Positions 36,601 to 51,600 of a DNA stretch of 62,000 bases are shown in pieces. Every line of letters begins with the position of its first letter. Within the stretch, counting starts at the first letter, position 1. The DNA is taken from the NCBI RefSeq assembly GCF_032854445.1, contig NC_088298.1, positions 6,435,504 through 6,497,503 on the forward strand, in the 5' to 3' direction. Below the pieces are notes generated by a model that saw only the letters and a list, made by a program, of their open reading frames with translations, was not told the DNA's origin and did no database searches. A program made the translations under genes and the position numbers. Origin of the DNA: Liolophura sinensis. Lineage: Eukaryota; Mollusca; Polyplacophora; Chitonida; Chitonidae.

Positions 36601-39600
36601 TAACGAATTTCCACACAAGTTCTATTATCTTAAGATTTTCTAACATACTCTTGTTTGTTTTCGTGATTTGGAGTGCCAGAACTACTTCATAAATCTCCAC
36701 AAAGGTCTAATAAATTTGGCATCGTTTCACTTGGCACACCTCGTGCCTTGCCCGTTAGATTTAGAGTCAATGTAAATTTTAGGAAATTTACACTCATGAT
36801 AACACACAGTCGTCTGAACAAAACGCCACTTTCTATGTTAAATACCCAATAACTTTAATTGCTAGTGAAATTCAATAATTTCAATTTTTTCATTCTCTTA
36901 AATTACAATCTGCTTTACGGACAAACTGCTTTCTTGAAACGAAATTGAAATATGAAACGAACCAAAAAACGTGAGGTTTTAATAAGGCAACGTGGACACA
37001 ACAATAAGGCAACGTGGACACAACAATAAGGCAACGTGGACACAACAATAAGGCAACGTAGACACAACAAACATAAACACGAAAACAAAGGGAACATAAG
37101 GAACTGAAGCAAATCAGGCAAAAACCACTGACCACCTGTTCATGCAGTTCTCTAATTCCTCAACCTTTTCACATTCAAAAGAACAACATTCAGTGCGACT
37201 TAAGCATCATTTTAATTTTATTACGGTCACAAAACTATCCCGAAACCCATTTCAGGGCTTATAACATTATCAGCCTTCAACCTTTTCAACCCCGTATGCA
37301 ACAAATATTTTAAAACATTTCGACAGAACAATCAACCCAGTTTTACGAAGCCTGCTTCTTAGCGAAACAAGGAAATCATTTTTGGTGTCAATTGTCATAA
37401 TAACTGTTTGCAGGAAGTAGTGATTCAGAGGTCAAGAAGGTTGAAAATTCAATCACATGGCTGAAGACAACACGAATGTCACATTATATTCAGAGTTAGG
37501 AACACAATTACAACAGGTAAATACTTTGAGTTAATATATGATGAAAGTCTGGTTTATTTATTTACTAATACGTCATTTTATTGTTTTTTAAAATTTATTT
37601 CATCGGTGTTTAATGCCCAAATCAGGACTCTTTCACTTCCACCCACCAGCCAGCATTATGGTGGGAGGAAACTGGGCTGGAGAACTAGACTATTTCACTT
37701 CCACCCACCAGCCAGCATTATGGTGGGAGAAAACTGGGCTGGAGAACAAGATTATTTCATTTCCACCCACCAGCCAGCATTATGGTGGGAGGAAACTGGG
37801 CTGGAGAACTAGACTATTTCACTTCCACCCACCAGCCAGCATTATGGTGGGAGGAAACTGGGCTGGAGAACAAGATTATTTCATTTCCACCCACCAGCCA
37901 GCATTATGGTGGGAGGAAACTGGGCTGGAGAACAAGACTATCTCACTTCCACCCACCAGCCAGCATTATGGTGGGAGGAAACTGGGCTGGAGAACAAGAC
38001 TATCTCACTTCCACCCACCAGCCAGCATTATGGTGGGAGGAAACTGGGCTGGAGAACAAGACTATTTCACTTCCACCCACCAGCCAGCATTATGGTGGGA
38101 GGAAACTGGGCTGGAGAACAAGACTATTTCACTTCCACCCACCAGCCAGCATTATGGTGGGAGGAAACTGGGCTGGAGAACAAGACTATTTCACTTCCAC
38201 CCACCAGCCAGCATTATGGTGGGAGGAAACTGGGCTGGAGAACAAGTCTATTTCACTTCTACCCAGCAGCCAGCATTATGGTGGGAGGAAACTGGGCTGG
38301 AGAACAAGACTATTTCACTTCCACCCACCAGCCAGCTTTAAGGTCGGAGAAAACTGGGCTGAAGAAACCCTCGACCATGCACAGGTTGCTGCAGACCTTC
38401 GTCTGATTCTTGTTTAGCGCTATACTCATTTTCATATACAATTTGCATATGATGGCAGTCAGGTTCACGGGTAGAGGATACCAGACAGACTTGAGAAAAC
38501 ACTCAGGGAAGAGACAGCCTTTCAATTAAGTACACATCATCTCAAAGGCCATTTCATGCCATTTCTAAATATGGTTTTCATTATCCCCTTTTTTTTTTTT
38601 AATGAGTATAAAAAAAACACTGACGTTCTAGAGTGGACTTTTTGGACCATATTGAACAGGCTGAAAACACATAGTGACATCAAAGATTCATTACTTCCTG
38701 CTAAACAGATTCTCACATGAAATTTATTTATCTGTTTGCTGTTTGACACCATACTCAACAGTATTTCACTTATACAATGGGAGGAAACCAGGCAGAAGTC
38801 TGGGGAAAACCACGACCATCTGCAGGCTGCTGGAAGACCTCCCAGAAGAGCAAGAGCTGGACTTTAACTCACTGCGACCAATTTGGTGAGAGGCTCCTCA
38901 GCCATGGAGGCCTCTTCACATAATATATACAGCTACATGTATACATGCTTATTCATGCTGACCACTGCAATGCATACAGCAATCAGATGATGCTTAGAAG
39001 CTATAAAGAATCAGTGACATCACTCCGTTTCAGCTTGTTCAATATGGCCCACCAAAAAGTCCACCATAGAACCTTGATGTTTTTTGTATTTTATTCATGG
39101 AAAACGAAAAGAAACTCTTCAAAAAATTTCATTAAGCCATATTTGGAATCATCACAGAATAGCCTTTTAGCCTTTAACCTAAGGAGTAACCATGGATGAA
39201 ATTTGGGTGAAATTCGGTTACCCAAAGCTTTTCACTGCTACGACACACACACTCACATCACCATTCAGCTACCACACACACTCACATCACCATTCAGCAA
39301 CCACACACACTCACATCATCGTTCAGCTACCACACACACTCACATCATCGTTCAGCTACCACACACACTCACATCATCATTCAGCTACCACACACACTCA
39401 CATCATCGTTCAGCTACCACACACACATTCACATCATCGTTCAGTACTTTTCTTCAACATTTCAGAATGATTTTTGCATACACTCGAGTGGGGGTTTCCA
39501 GTCTAACGCTTACTTCAAACCACTTGTGTTCTACCAGTAGATCTGTATGTCTCCTGTGGTAAAGTGGGTCAGTATCTTCCCAAAGGTCTGTGGTTTATGT

Positions 39601-42600
39601 TGGGCAATCATTCACCCATAAAAAGTGAAAAATTCTTGAATATGGTGTTAAGCAACAATCAAATAAGTGTGTACAAGTAAATAAGTGTGTAGATCTAAAT
39701 AAGTGTGTACATGGGAATCAGTGTGTGCATGTAAATATACATAATCAAAAACAATCAAGATGCATGCTGAAATGAAATACAGCATACAACAAAAAACCAT
39801 TTCATGCTTCATGCTTCTGAAACTTTTTGTTCCAGGCAAACCTCAGGTCAAGGTCAATGAAAATGTTCTTCTATTTGATTATGTACACATGTGGAAAAAA
39901 TTTGATGAAATCTGCTCAAAGAGCTCTAGAGGTATTATGTTTACAAGCATGTCACAAAGAATAACCTGAAAGAGCCCAAAGATCTTGAAAAAAGAATTGT
40001 CAAGGTCACTGAAGCTTAACACCTCACACATGTTGGAATATTTATTTATTTGATCAGTCTTTTACGCCGTACTCAAGAATGTTTCACTTTTACAACAGCG
40101 GCCAGCATTATGGTGAGTGGGAAATGGGCAGAGCCCAGGGGAAACCCACAACCATCCGCTGGCAAACCTTCCCACGTACGAGCATTGGAATAAGTTTGGC
40201 ATTCAATGGAAAAAAAAAGGATTTCAACCTTGTTTTTCAGACAGGTTTAAAATTATGTTAGTAGCAAGCACACAGTTGTCAGCTCTTCTGTTATATACAA
40301 GCAAAAAGCAATGTGTTAAAACATCCACAAAACAAATGGACACAACAAATCCTACACAACAAAACCAGCTATTTAAAGCAAACCAGCAAAAGCAAAGACA
40401 GGAAATTTTGGAGTGTGTTTCTGAGGATTGATTGATGAAGCATGGTGACATGTACCACCTAACACACCTTACTCTGCATAATGGACTCACCTGACACAGA
40501 CGGAACATCCCATATTCTCCTTTGTTCCAGAAGTAAGTGAAATGCCCATAGCCCGTTAAGAACAGGTAACTTGACACAAACACACGGATGTGCATGTAAA
40601 TGGGCAACACCTGAAAGACATTTGATTAGACGACTGAGCAATCAGTTTGATTGGATGACTGAACGACCAGTTTGATTGGATGACAGAGCGATCAGTTTTA
40701 CATACTTACACTAGTTTATACAGACAGTTAAAACTATTTATTTATTTGATTGGTGGTTTGCACTGTATTCAGTAATATTTCACTCATATGATGGCAGCCA
40801 ACATTATGTTGGGAGGAAACTGGGCCAGGGAAACCCACAGGTTGCCGTCAGACCTTCTCACATATGGCCTAAGAGTAAGCCAGAACTCACTGTGACCCCA
40901 TTGGGGGAAGGCACCGGAGTCAATGTGCTCTGCCAGCACTCTAACAACTCTGACCAACAGAGGCCCTGTAAATTACAATGTAACTTACACAGAAGTGTTA
41001 AATCATGAATGAGTTCAGTTTTGACGGAAAAAAAAGGGGTGGGGGTGGGGGTGGGTGGGGGTTTGCAGGGAACGATAAATTTGTGTTGGATATCAACTGT
41101 TGAAAATGTTCATGTTGTCATTCTTCCTTCGCGTATATAATGGTAGTCATGTTAATGGGGCAGAAGAAACCAGGCCCTAAGATCACATGGTCATATTAGA
41201 CTTATAAGTCAAAATTTCAATCACTAAACTTGGCACGTTCCTTTGCATTAATTTAGTTGAAATATGTTTTACACTATCTTACCAACAATTCAGACTGTGT
41301 AGCAATACTGTGATCTTGTTACATAAGAAATAACAATTTTTAAAGTGATTTGAAATTTTGACAGAAGTTTAAGAGGAACAAAGATGATTTTCATATCAGT
41401 TATGATATGAAGTATCAACAGAGCAAATAATTCATATGCACATTTTATTAGTTACATAGGAAATGGGAATAAATCGCATCAGAAACCCTCATACTGACAC
41501 CTAATGGCAGATTTATTTATTTATTTGATTGGTATTTTACACCGTACTCAAGAATATTTCACTTGTACGACGGCAGCCAGCATTATGGTGGGAGGAAACC
41601 GGGCAGAGCCCGGGGAAACCCACGACCATCTGCAGTCAATAGCAGATAACTTACCTTACTAGCCCCAGTCAGGTGGTAGATCAAAATGACAAGTTGCATC
41701 CAACCTTTCCATTCATCAGTTTGATCACGGTGAAGAACTGTCGTCTACAACAACAACACCATGTTAAAATCACGTCATGTCTGAATATTGCTTTAGTTTC
41801 GAAAATAACATAATGGAGAAACACACATCTGGTAGCTATGCTGAAAGACATCAGCTACTTGTAAATACATATAGGCCTTCAATCGTTACCTAAATATGGA
41901 TTCTAATCATACTTCAGCTACTTATAAATACATGGATTCGAATACAAAGGTGAGATGTGAATGTATGACATAAGCTATGCCTGTATTTTGTAAAGGTGAG
42001 TTAAAAAAAAAAACAAGAATTCAGGTGAGCACAAGGCAATTTGAAATGTATACAAGAAAACAACATAAAAATGGCTATCTAGATACCAAGACAACCACAG
42101 ATATGGACAAATATGAGTTGCGACACACTGTCATCTGTGCATCAATGGGTCCACCAAAAATTAAAACTGTACATGAAAATCAGTTGGAGCTTTAGCCTGG
42201 ACATGAAATCATATATATATTGTTACCGTACATGCGAAAATGGACAAATGTGAGTCCCGACACATTGTCATCTGTGTAGCTATGTATCCACCAAAAATTA
42301 AAACTTTACGTGAAAATCAGTTGGAGCTTTAGCCTGGACATGAAATCATATATATATCGTTATGGTACATGCGAAAATGGACAAATGTGAGTCCCGACAC
42401 ATCGTCATCTGTGTAGCTAGGTATCCACCAAAAATTAAAACTTCATGTGGAAAGCAATTGGAGTTTAGGGCGGACATGAAATCCTATCTATTTATATAGC
42501 ATGTATATAGGGAAATGGCAATCCTGTAACCATGACAACCTCAGAATTGGACAAATGTGAGTTCCGACACATCATCATCTGTGTATGTATGTATCCACCA

Positions 42601-45600
42601 AAAATTAAAACTGTACATGGAAAACAGCTGGAGCTATAGACACAAAATTATATCTATTTATATAGTATATGTAGGAAATGGCAATCTGGTAACCGTGACA
42701 ACCACGCAAGTGGACACATGTGCGTCTTGACACATCATCATCTGTGTATGTATGTATGTATCCCTCAAAAATTCAAACTCTCCGTGGACAACAATTGGAG
42801 ATACAGCACAGACACGAATACAGACAGACAGACGGACAGACAGACAGACGTACAAAATGACTATAACATAATACACTCGGCCTACCAACAACGATGTACA
42901 AAAAAACAGCGAACAGTCTTAAAATTTGCTATTCTGTGTGTGATATTTGTTACAGAGAACTTTTTTTTTGTAAATTATAGGAGTGTAAATTTCGAAATTT
43001 CACGACCACAAGTGTATCTTCTTCTCATGCCTGAATTCTAAATTGACAAAATATCCATAAAATGCGATAGTTTAACGTGAACTGCTTACATGCTCTGAGC
43101 TCTCTGTGAAGAAAAAGCCCAGGACCATCACGTAGGCCAAAGGGAGGAAGAAGTTCACGTGGGTATAGTACTTGTTCTCCTTCATGAAAAAGTTCGTCCT
43201 GAAAACATCAAGACAAATGTTTTATCCATCAAGTCAAATGTTTTATCCATCAAGACAAATGTTTTATCCATCAAGTCAAATGTTTTATCCATCAAGTCAA
43301 ATGTTTTATCCATCAAGACAAATGTTTTATCCATCAAGACAAATGTTTTATCCATCAAGTCAAATGTTTTATCCATCAAGTCAAATGTTTTATCCATCAA
43401 GACAAATGTTTTATCCATCAAGACAAATGTTTCATCCATCAAGACAAATGTTTTATCCATCAAGTCAAATAATGTGTTTATTTTCAAACTATAACACAGG
43501 CAGGCGTTTTACACCTTAGCAAGGACCGAGTCAGACAGGTTTGTTTACTTGGCATGCTTGAGGCTTAATATCCCTAATACGTATCAATTGTGGCATCTGT
43601 GAGATGGTCTGATAGCAAGCCAGTTTCCTCCAATCATAATGCTGGCTGCCGTTGTACGAGTGATATATGCTTGAGTAGGGCATAAAACACTGATGAAATA
43701 AATATACAATACATCTATCCCTCAAATCAAAACAGAAGTCTTTCTCCTTGCCTGTGCGATCTTGGTGACAATATACCACGGTTGGGCTAGTCTTACATGT
43801 ACATGAGCTTCTTCAATCAATATGGCATAAACATATACGCATGCACGTCACACGTGGGGAAACTCTGAGCAGAGCAATACCACACAACAATAACGCTTCA
43901 AAATTCCACTGTCAAACGTACAGTTAATGCCCCCAAAAGTGCAATTTAAGAGGCAAATCAAGACTCCTGCAATGTATTTATTTATTTATTTGATTGGTTT
44001 TTTATGCCATACTCAAGAATATTTCACTTATACGGGAGGAAACTGGGCACAGCCCGAGGGAAACCCATGGCCATTTGCAGGTTGCTGGCAGACCTTTCCA
44101 CATAACCTGCAATGAATGAATATCACATTATACTGCTGAAAATTATATTGTTAGGAAACAAACCTCAAAACACCTTACACTCTCTATACATTAAAATAAA
44201 AGAAAAAACTTAATAATGAGGCAAAATGTGCAAATCAGCTATGGATGAATTTTAGATGTGGGCACTGAGAGGCTTCACTAAACTACATGTAGTCATAAAT
44301 GAGGCGACAAAACACTTCACTATTCACAAGCTTTTGGAGAGAGTTTACTGCATTATCAAGGTCAGTGAGCAGCCTGGGGACGGTCCCAGGTTTCTCTATA
44401 TGGTTTCCTATCATATGGTTTCCTCCCATCATAATCTTGGCGACTGATGTATTGGTGAAACATCCTTATGTACAGCGTAAAACACTTACCAATAAACAAA
44501 CAAATCATCAGCTAAAGAACATTACACCTGCAACTCACCTGTCACAGAGGTAAAAATAGCCCATGATGACCCCTAGTTTTGACACGGAGGTCAGAACTTC
44601 ATACACACCCTGAGCCTTCTCCTGCTGAGCCTCAGACTGAGCGTTACGCAGCCCGTTCTCTGGATAACAAAAACAGAAGAGTTTCGGATCCACCGCCTAC
44701 ACCCATCACAAGAGTGAATAACAGACACTGACATCCTTGGCTTCTGTCAGTCCACCTGGGATAAGCTACTGTCTTTGCCAAACAGGTAAAGAATTCAGCC
44801 TTACACAATGGTCATTTTTTCTGTAGACAACAGATTCACACCTGATGGCAGTAATCATCGTTTTCGTTTTCAAAAAATTGTTCTAATGATTCAGCAGCTA
44901 GCAGCATTAATATGTGGAAAACATCTTTTTGAGACAATTAAAATGCAGGCCCTTGAAAACTGAAGCAAAACTGACTTCACAGCAAGCCAATGTTTTCTCT
45001 CAGCTCAGCCAAGGTCCCGTGCCAGGCCCTGTGCTCTCCTTCTCGTCATGTCAACCATGACTAGTTTTTAGCTGCACAGAAGGTAAGTACTTCTGTAAAA
45101 ACACAGCATGCGATGGCTGAAGTACCACTATTGGTTGAAGCAAAGTTGTCCCTAATGCTCTTTAGTGTGATTAATTCATCCTACCAATGTGATGTTATCC
45201 TGTTTCAAACCTATAAGCTGAGCAGTTCATCAAATACAGTGTCGATAAGCTATGTATGTGAGAAGGGGGCATAACTCTGTAAATTACACAGCCATGTGTC
45301 TTATTTTCAGTATGCTTCTCTTGTGGTTATTGAGTACACTGTAAGTGCAAACTGTATAACTCTGAGGGAAGTTGTGCTGTAAATATAGTGATGTGGTCAA
45401 GCAGTTTATGAACGACTGGATGGATGAACAAAAGGACTTGACATAATGCAGCCAGTGGTACAGGCGTAAGAAAAACTGTATATACTACAGGTAAGATTGT
45501 TTCATTTTCCTCCAATTTCCCCCAAACTCTCTGGAATAATAAATTCTTCACAATTATCCCATGATATTGAAGTCTTTGGTAGTTGCTGTTGTTGTATCTA

Positions 45601-48600
45601 TTCCATGTTTGCAGTAATGTGTGTATTTATTTATTTATTTATTTATTTATTTGGTGTTCTATGCTGAATATGTCACTTTTACCACGGTGACCAGCATTAT
45701 GGTGAGAGGAAACCGGGCAGAGGCCCGGAAAATCCACAACCATCCACAAGCTGCTAGCAGGCCTTCCCAAGCAGGGCTAGAGTGGAAGCCAGCATGAGAT
45801 GGATCTAAGCTGACAACGACCGTATTGGTAAGATGTTCTGGAGTCATTGCGCCTCACTGGCACGCTAACCACCTCAGAAAGGGAGGTCCCCAGTAATGCG
45901 TGTGATGGACAATTAAATTGTGATGGAATGAAGCATAGCCGAATCTTAGATGTATCTTACATGGAGATGTATGAATAATATTCCAGGAGTTTTCAGTAAG
46001 TTTTTGTAAATTTGTAATTTTCAAGATTTTATGTAGCTTTTAAAACAGGTTTATTTGAGAGATTTTCTACAACAAATTCATCAGCGCAAATCCAGTGAAA
46101 TTGCCGCATAGCTTAAGTAATAACCTTACACAAAATACCAGCCATGTCTATACACATGGTACTGTTCAAATCCAGTTATGAAGTTTCTAAAATTTTATCA
46201 AGCTGGTCGCATTTATAACTGTTTAAAATTTTAGAACCACTTAATACCATAATTTGAATAGCACAGGTATGAGTCTGATATTTACTGAAAGACAATAATT
46301 TGAGCCATTCTTGATACAAATTTGATAATCTGATTCCATCTCTTGCCAAAAATCTGATGCATGCCCTGTTCAAAATGTTTAAAAATTTTTTTAATGGTGA
46401 TTTATATTTTTTTTTTACAGCTTTCCTCTGTAGCATTAAACTTTGTTTATTTAATGCTGTACTTTTCTTTTCAATGTACTTTTTCCGCTCAACTTTCGAA
46501 GGAGAATACATATTTTTTTTTAGTTTAACCTTTTGAGTTCTGTATTTATTCCTTGCCCAGTTTGACAGGTAGTCAAATTAGTTTAACCTTTTGAGCTGTG
46601 TATTTATTTCTTGCTCAGTTTGAGTGGTAGTCAAATTAGTTTAACCTTTGAGTTCCTGTGGTCAAATTAGTTTAACCTTCCGAGTTCCATATTTATTTCT
46701 TGCCCAATCTGAGAGGTAGTGAAATTAGTTCAACCTTTTGAGTTCTGTATTTATTTCTTATCCAACTTGAGAGGTACCAGTAGTCATTAAATTTGGCTGC
46801 ATGTATATCTTCAAAACGGGCTTGTTTATTTACACACAAAATAGCGAGAATTCTAATTTTTTCTCCCCAATCATTAAACTTCTAAATTTTCCTTTGCATA
46901 GGATTTCTTCAGCCCAGCACACACGGAGAGTACTTGTTGTCCAAAATCGAATTTTCAGATCCCAGTGTCAATTATTGAGAATACTGGTTACCCGCACCCG
47001 GGCAACTTTTGTTATCCATTTTTGAAGATTCCAGCGGTGAAAGATGGTCACATGGTCACATGTTCATGGTCATGTGACATTAAAAAGTTGTGTGACAGCT
47101 TCCATTATGTACGCAGGCCTACTCAAATGAAATTTCAAACAAGCTGAATCTTTGGATCAAGTGTTCGAGACTCCTGAAACCTTGATGTGGTTACCCACGT
47201 ACGAGTGAATTTCACACATTTTATGTTGTCTGGATCAGGGAATCTCGTTTTCGACAACAAATGTTGTTGGTGTGCGCTGGGTCTTACGATTCAGCTAATC
47301 TGACAGTTTCACAATACTAGGCCTACGTGACACTGCAGATCGTACCACCGACCAGGCATGCATCATGTGGGGAAACCTACAAACAGCGCCCTCTATGATG
47401 TCACGTCCGCATATTTTAACTGTGTTTTGACTGTTTAGTTGAATAAGTAAAATACTGCACACCAAGAGGTTAATGTATGGAAGCCAAGACATCATCTCTG
47501 TTTAATACATAATGACCAAGTTTATGGTTAAGAAAGAGCCCACGTAACACGTTTGGATGTGCAGTGGCTAGGTAAGGAAAACTGACCTTGTGTAATGCTC
47601 TAACGGCCTATTGCCTCAGATACATTTGTAAATTCCTTCAGAAAAATTAGCTCTAGGAATTCAGTTTTTTCACCTCTTGATTAAGAAGGTTGTACAAGAC
47701 AAGCATTTCTTTCACCCAAAAGCAGAATTTTCAAGGAGTTTCCAGGAATTTTCATTTTTTTTTTTGGACTTAAAACGGAATTTTGATTTTGCAGGAAATT
47801 CAAAGAGTCTCAAGGAGTGTGTGAACCCTGTTTTACCATGGATACATCTTTGCTTTTGTTCACTGTGGATACATCTTTGCTAAAAACAAACGTTACCACA
47901 GATAAGAGGTGCTAAAGCACAATCCTGAAGCACATCTCTGGACAGACTATTCTACTTCTTAAACATAGTAAAAATGATTTTTCTTTCCAATATACACTAT
48001 TTTCTTGTTGTTGTTGCAGCAGAACTATGAATGTATGCAAAAAACAAAACAAAAAAAATTAGAATTCTGCAAATCCTGATACTTACCTGCCCTGGTTTTA
48101 ATACCATTGCGCCTTGTTTTTCGTCGGTAAATGATCATCACTATTGCACAAATGGTACTGCAAATGGAGAAAAAAGATCATCTCTAGTTATTTTGCAAAC
48201 CTTGATTTATACATTCATTTCACTGGTGTTTTATGCTGTCCTCAAGAAAACACAATATTAATTTCTAAAGCCAAATAATAAGCTTTAAAATCATATTTCA
48301 AATTTTGACTTAAGTCAGAAATGGCTTTGTGGAATCGGACTTAGATGCCTCCATTTTGACGCTTAATTTTTTTTTTGTACGGTGTTGTTGGAGAGGTTTC
48401 AGAATGATAATGTAAAAACTGTGAAAAAAAAAAGCACAAAAATTCACAACTGCGAACAGCAATACTGCTAGACTAGAAACTTCATGTATGAAGTCATGGA
48501 CTTCTCTAGAAAATTACATGTATGAAAGCACCAATTATTATCCAATCAAAATTGCTCAGGTACTTATTTGAACACATAATCCACACTCTGCTACTCTTGA

Positions 48601-51600
48601 CATCATCTGTATAAATGAGCTAGTGGGTGGAGATAAAAATCAAAGCTCAATGTTCCAGACAGTAAGCATATCATCTTATTTGTTGTTTTTTAGGAAATGT
48701 TGTAAGATTCTTACAAGACTAGGAATGTGGCAGCGGTGATGATCTGGAGGGTTGTGGCGGGCTCTGGCTCACTACAACATGTGCCATCGTTGTAGTTCAT
48801 GTGATTGTTACAGTACACGTTCATCAACATCTGGATGTCCTGGGAAACAAACAGAGAAACTTGGATAAAACCACCAGACTGTCAGCAAGTTAGTGAAGGA
48901 CTTTCTCACATGTGACATACAAACTGGCACTCGAAATGGTGGATGACGGTCTTCTGTTTATTTATTTGATTGGTGTTTTATGGCGTTCTCAAATATAGTT
49001 CACTTCCACTTACACATAAATATTTCACTTATTCTGACTTAAATGAAAACAACAGGTAAATAAATTCAACTTTGACATTACAAGTTACAACTTGAACTTT
49101 TAACTAAAGGTATTATCTATATTGTCACCCAGGCTCTGCTGTGAATAATTATAACATGCTGTGAGAATTGTTCTTCTTGTTAAAATATTGCCAGGTTGTC
49201 TGACATTACAACCACAGAGGAGGGCATTCTTTCTATTTGTCCTCATCATTCTTTCGTGAGAAGAAAAGTTTACACTCTTGGCAGATGTGCCATTTCCTAC
49301 GCTCACTTTACATAGGCTTCTCTGAGATCAGCTCCAACATCGTTGTTCTGAGCCGGAACTATTTAATCAGCAATCAGCAATAAAATTGTTTCAGGTGTTA
49401 GAATCATGTTGTCAATACTTACATGTATTATACAAACGAATGCATGTGTTCAAAGCATTATTAGAAACAAGTATTAACACGTATTTTTTGTGTGTACAGA
49501 CATCCCTTCCCGCCTCATCACCGTGACCCTGGTGACCTTGGCGTTGTTCAAGATTTCTTCACAAAATTCGCTAGTGGCGGCAGAGATATAAAGCGAAAGT
49601 TGAGAGCAGTGTATGTGCTGTGTGCAGGAAGTTTTCACTTAAACATGTATGATAAGCAGTCAGGATTGTGAGTGGAAGAAACCAGTAGTACCTGACCAAA
49701 CCTTCTGACTGAAAGCCGCAGCTGAAAGCAACACTTATTGGATTATAAGATCTATGATAAAGTCACAACAACTACATGAATTTTGTTTAAAAACAAACAA
49801 CCTCAACCCTGAAGGTATAAGAGAGACAAAATACGAGCATGAAGTGGGGAGATAACTCTGAACTGACATGTTCTAGAACAGACTTCGAAGCATGAAGGCC
49901 ATCAGCAAACTCCTTCTGTAAACCTTGACCCACAAGTCGGGAGGACGTCCAGATTTCCACAGGACTGTTTGAGCTGAAACATGATTGGCAAAGGGTAAAA
50001 CAAAATAAGTTTTTGATGGGTATTTTTGTGACTTAAACTTCATTTCTACATTTACTATACTTTTAACTTTATAAGTGGACCAAGCTCAATGGAAACTTGC
50101 CTTCAGAAGTACAGGCCCTATGGCTACTTACAGAACGCTGATGGCCATCTTGTTGTAATCGTCTACCTGATCATTAGTGATCATGGACCTGTTGGGGTGC
50201 AAGTTTTCCTCATACACTGGATCTGGCAAAGATGAGAGAGAAACACAGCTGAGTACATGTGACATGTGACATCCCACCCAGTCACAGTATACTGACATCA
50301 GACATGACACAACACCCAGTCACAGTCTACTGGCACCAGATATAACACCCCTGACAGTCACAGTATACTGACACCAGACATGACACCCCACCCAGTCACA
50401 GTATACTGACACCAGACATAACACCAAGCCACAGTATACTACCACAAGGACATGACACCCCATGCAGTCACAGTTTGCTGACACTAGTCATGACACCCAC
50501 CCAGTCACAGTATACTGACACAAGACATGAAACCCACCCAGTCAGTTTGCTGCTGACACCAGACATGACACCCCACCAGTCACAGTATACTGACATCAGA
50601 CATGACGCCACACCCAGTCAGTTTACGGACACCAGACATAACACCCACCCAGTCACAGTATACTGACACAGACATGACATCCCACCCAGTCACAGTATGC
50701 TGACACCAGACATGACACCCCACCCAGTCCAAGCATACGGACAACAGAGCAGAAGAAACCAGAATGCACAAATTAAACCACTTGTCTTGGACATGAAACT
50801 TTCACAAATGTGAAAAAAAGTAAACTTAAATCAAAGCTGCATATTTGTTATTCAATCTATTTATCTGTTTAGAGTTGTACTCAGTACTAAATAATGAGCA
50901 TCATAAGATGGAGGATACCTGACAGAGCCAGTGGAAACCCACAACCTTTCTCCATACATGATCAGAAAGGAAACCACTATGAGCCGGACTCGAACTCTCA
51001 GCGACTGCATTTGTGAGAGGCCCCTGGGTCATTGTGCTGCGCTATCACGCTAACCACAAGGCCAAGGAGGCCCCTGATCAAACCGTAACGATTTAGATTA
51101 ATGAGGTTGTTAATACCTTGAAGCATCCACAGGATTTTTGTGGAGCTCTTGAGTTTGCTCATTTGTGGAATGATCGTTGTTAGGTTGGCTGAAAAGAAAG
51201 AATACATCAATGATATCGACAATATTTTATGTTAAAAAATGACTACTTTTTTGTTTACCATGTTTTTAAACAGTATATATTTTTATTTTTTATTTACTAT
51301 AAGACAACAATCCTTATCCTAAAGTTAAGATTTCCAAACCCAAAGGAGATAGTGTAACTCACTTTTTCAAATAGATTACAAATTTTTGAAGTTCATACTG
51401 ACACTTCATCAAGCAGATATCCTTGTATCCCTAATATATCTTTATGCACATGAAAGAGCATGTAATGCTGGCACATCTCAGGGCTTCAAAAGTATAATGT
51501 TCTCAGCTGGTTCAGTTTTCCAGGTTGAGGGATTCACAAAAACAATAATTTTACCAGTCTGGGCAGAATAATACTTGAATAAACTAGTATTCTTGAATAA

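Larger units (their letters stand above)
44660..48086. other. CASD1 intron 10
   Basis: Besides the SINE-A at 45623, the array at 46522 and the repeat F fragment, I see only AT-rich DNA. A Lys-rich minus-strand ORF at 46176-46511 has no recognised domain. Confidence 0.5.

Noticed and set aside
37613-38417. ORFs of 166-242 aa
   Set aside because: Translation of the SINE-derived 62-bp array in three frames.
41977-42195. 72-aa plus-strand ORF
   Set aside because: Largely the first unit of the 136-170 bp repeat.
43159-43519. 7-aa periodic ORFs on both strands
   Set aside because: The 21-bp unit is a multiple of three, so periodic peptides are automatic; the minus-strand ORF enters exon 12 out of frame.
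46176-46511. 111-aa Lys-rich minus-strand ORF in intron 10
   Set aside because: Biased composition, no domain recognised, no splice support.
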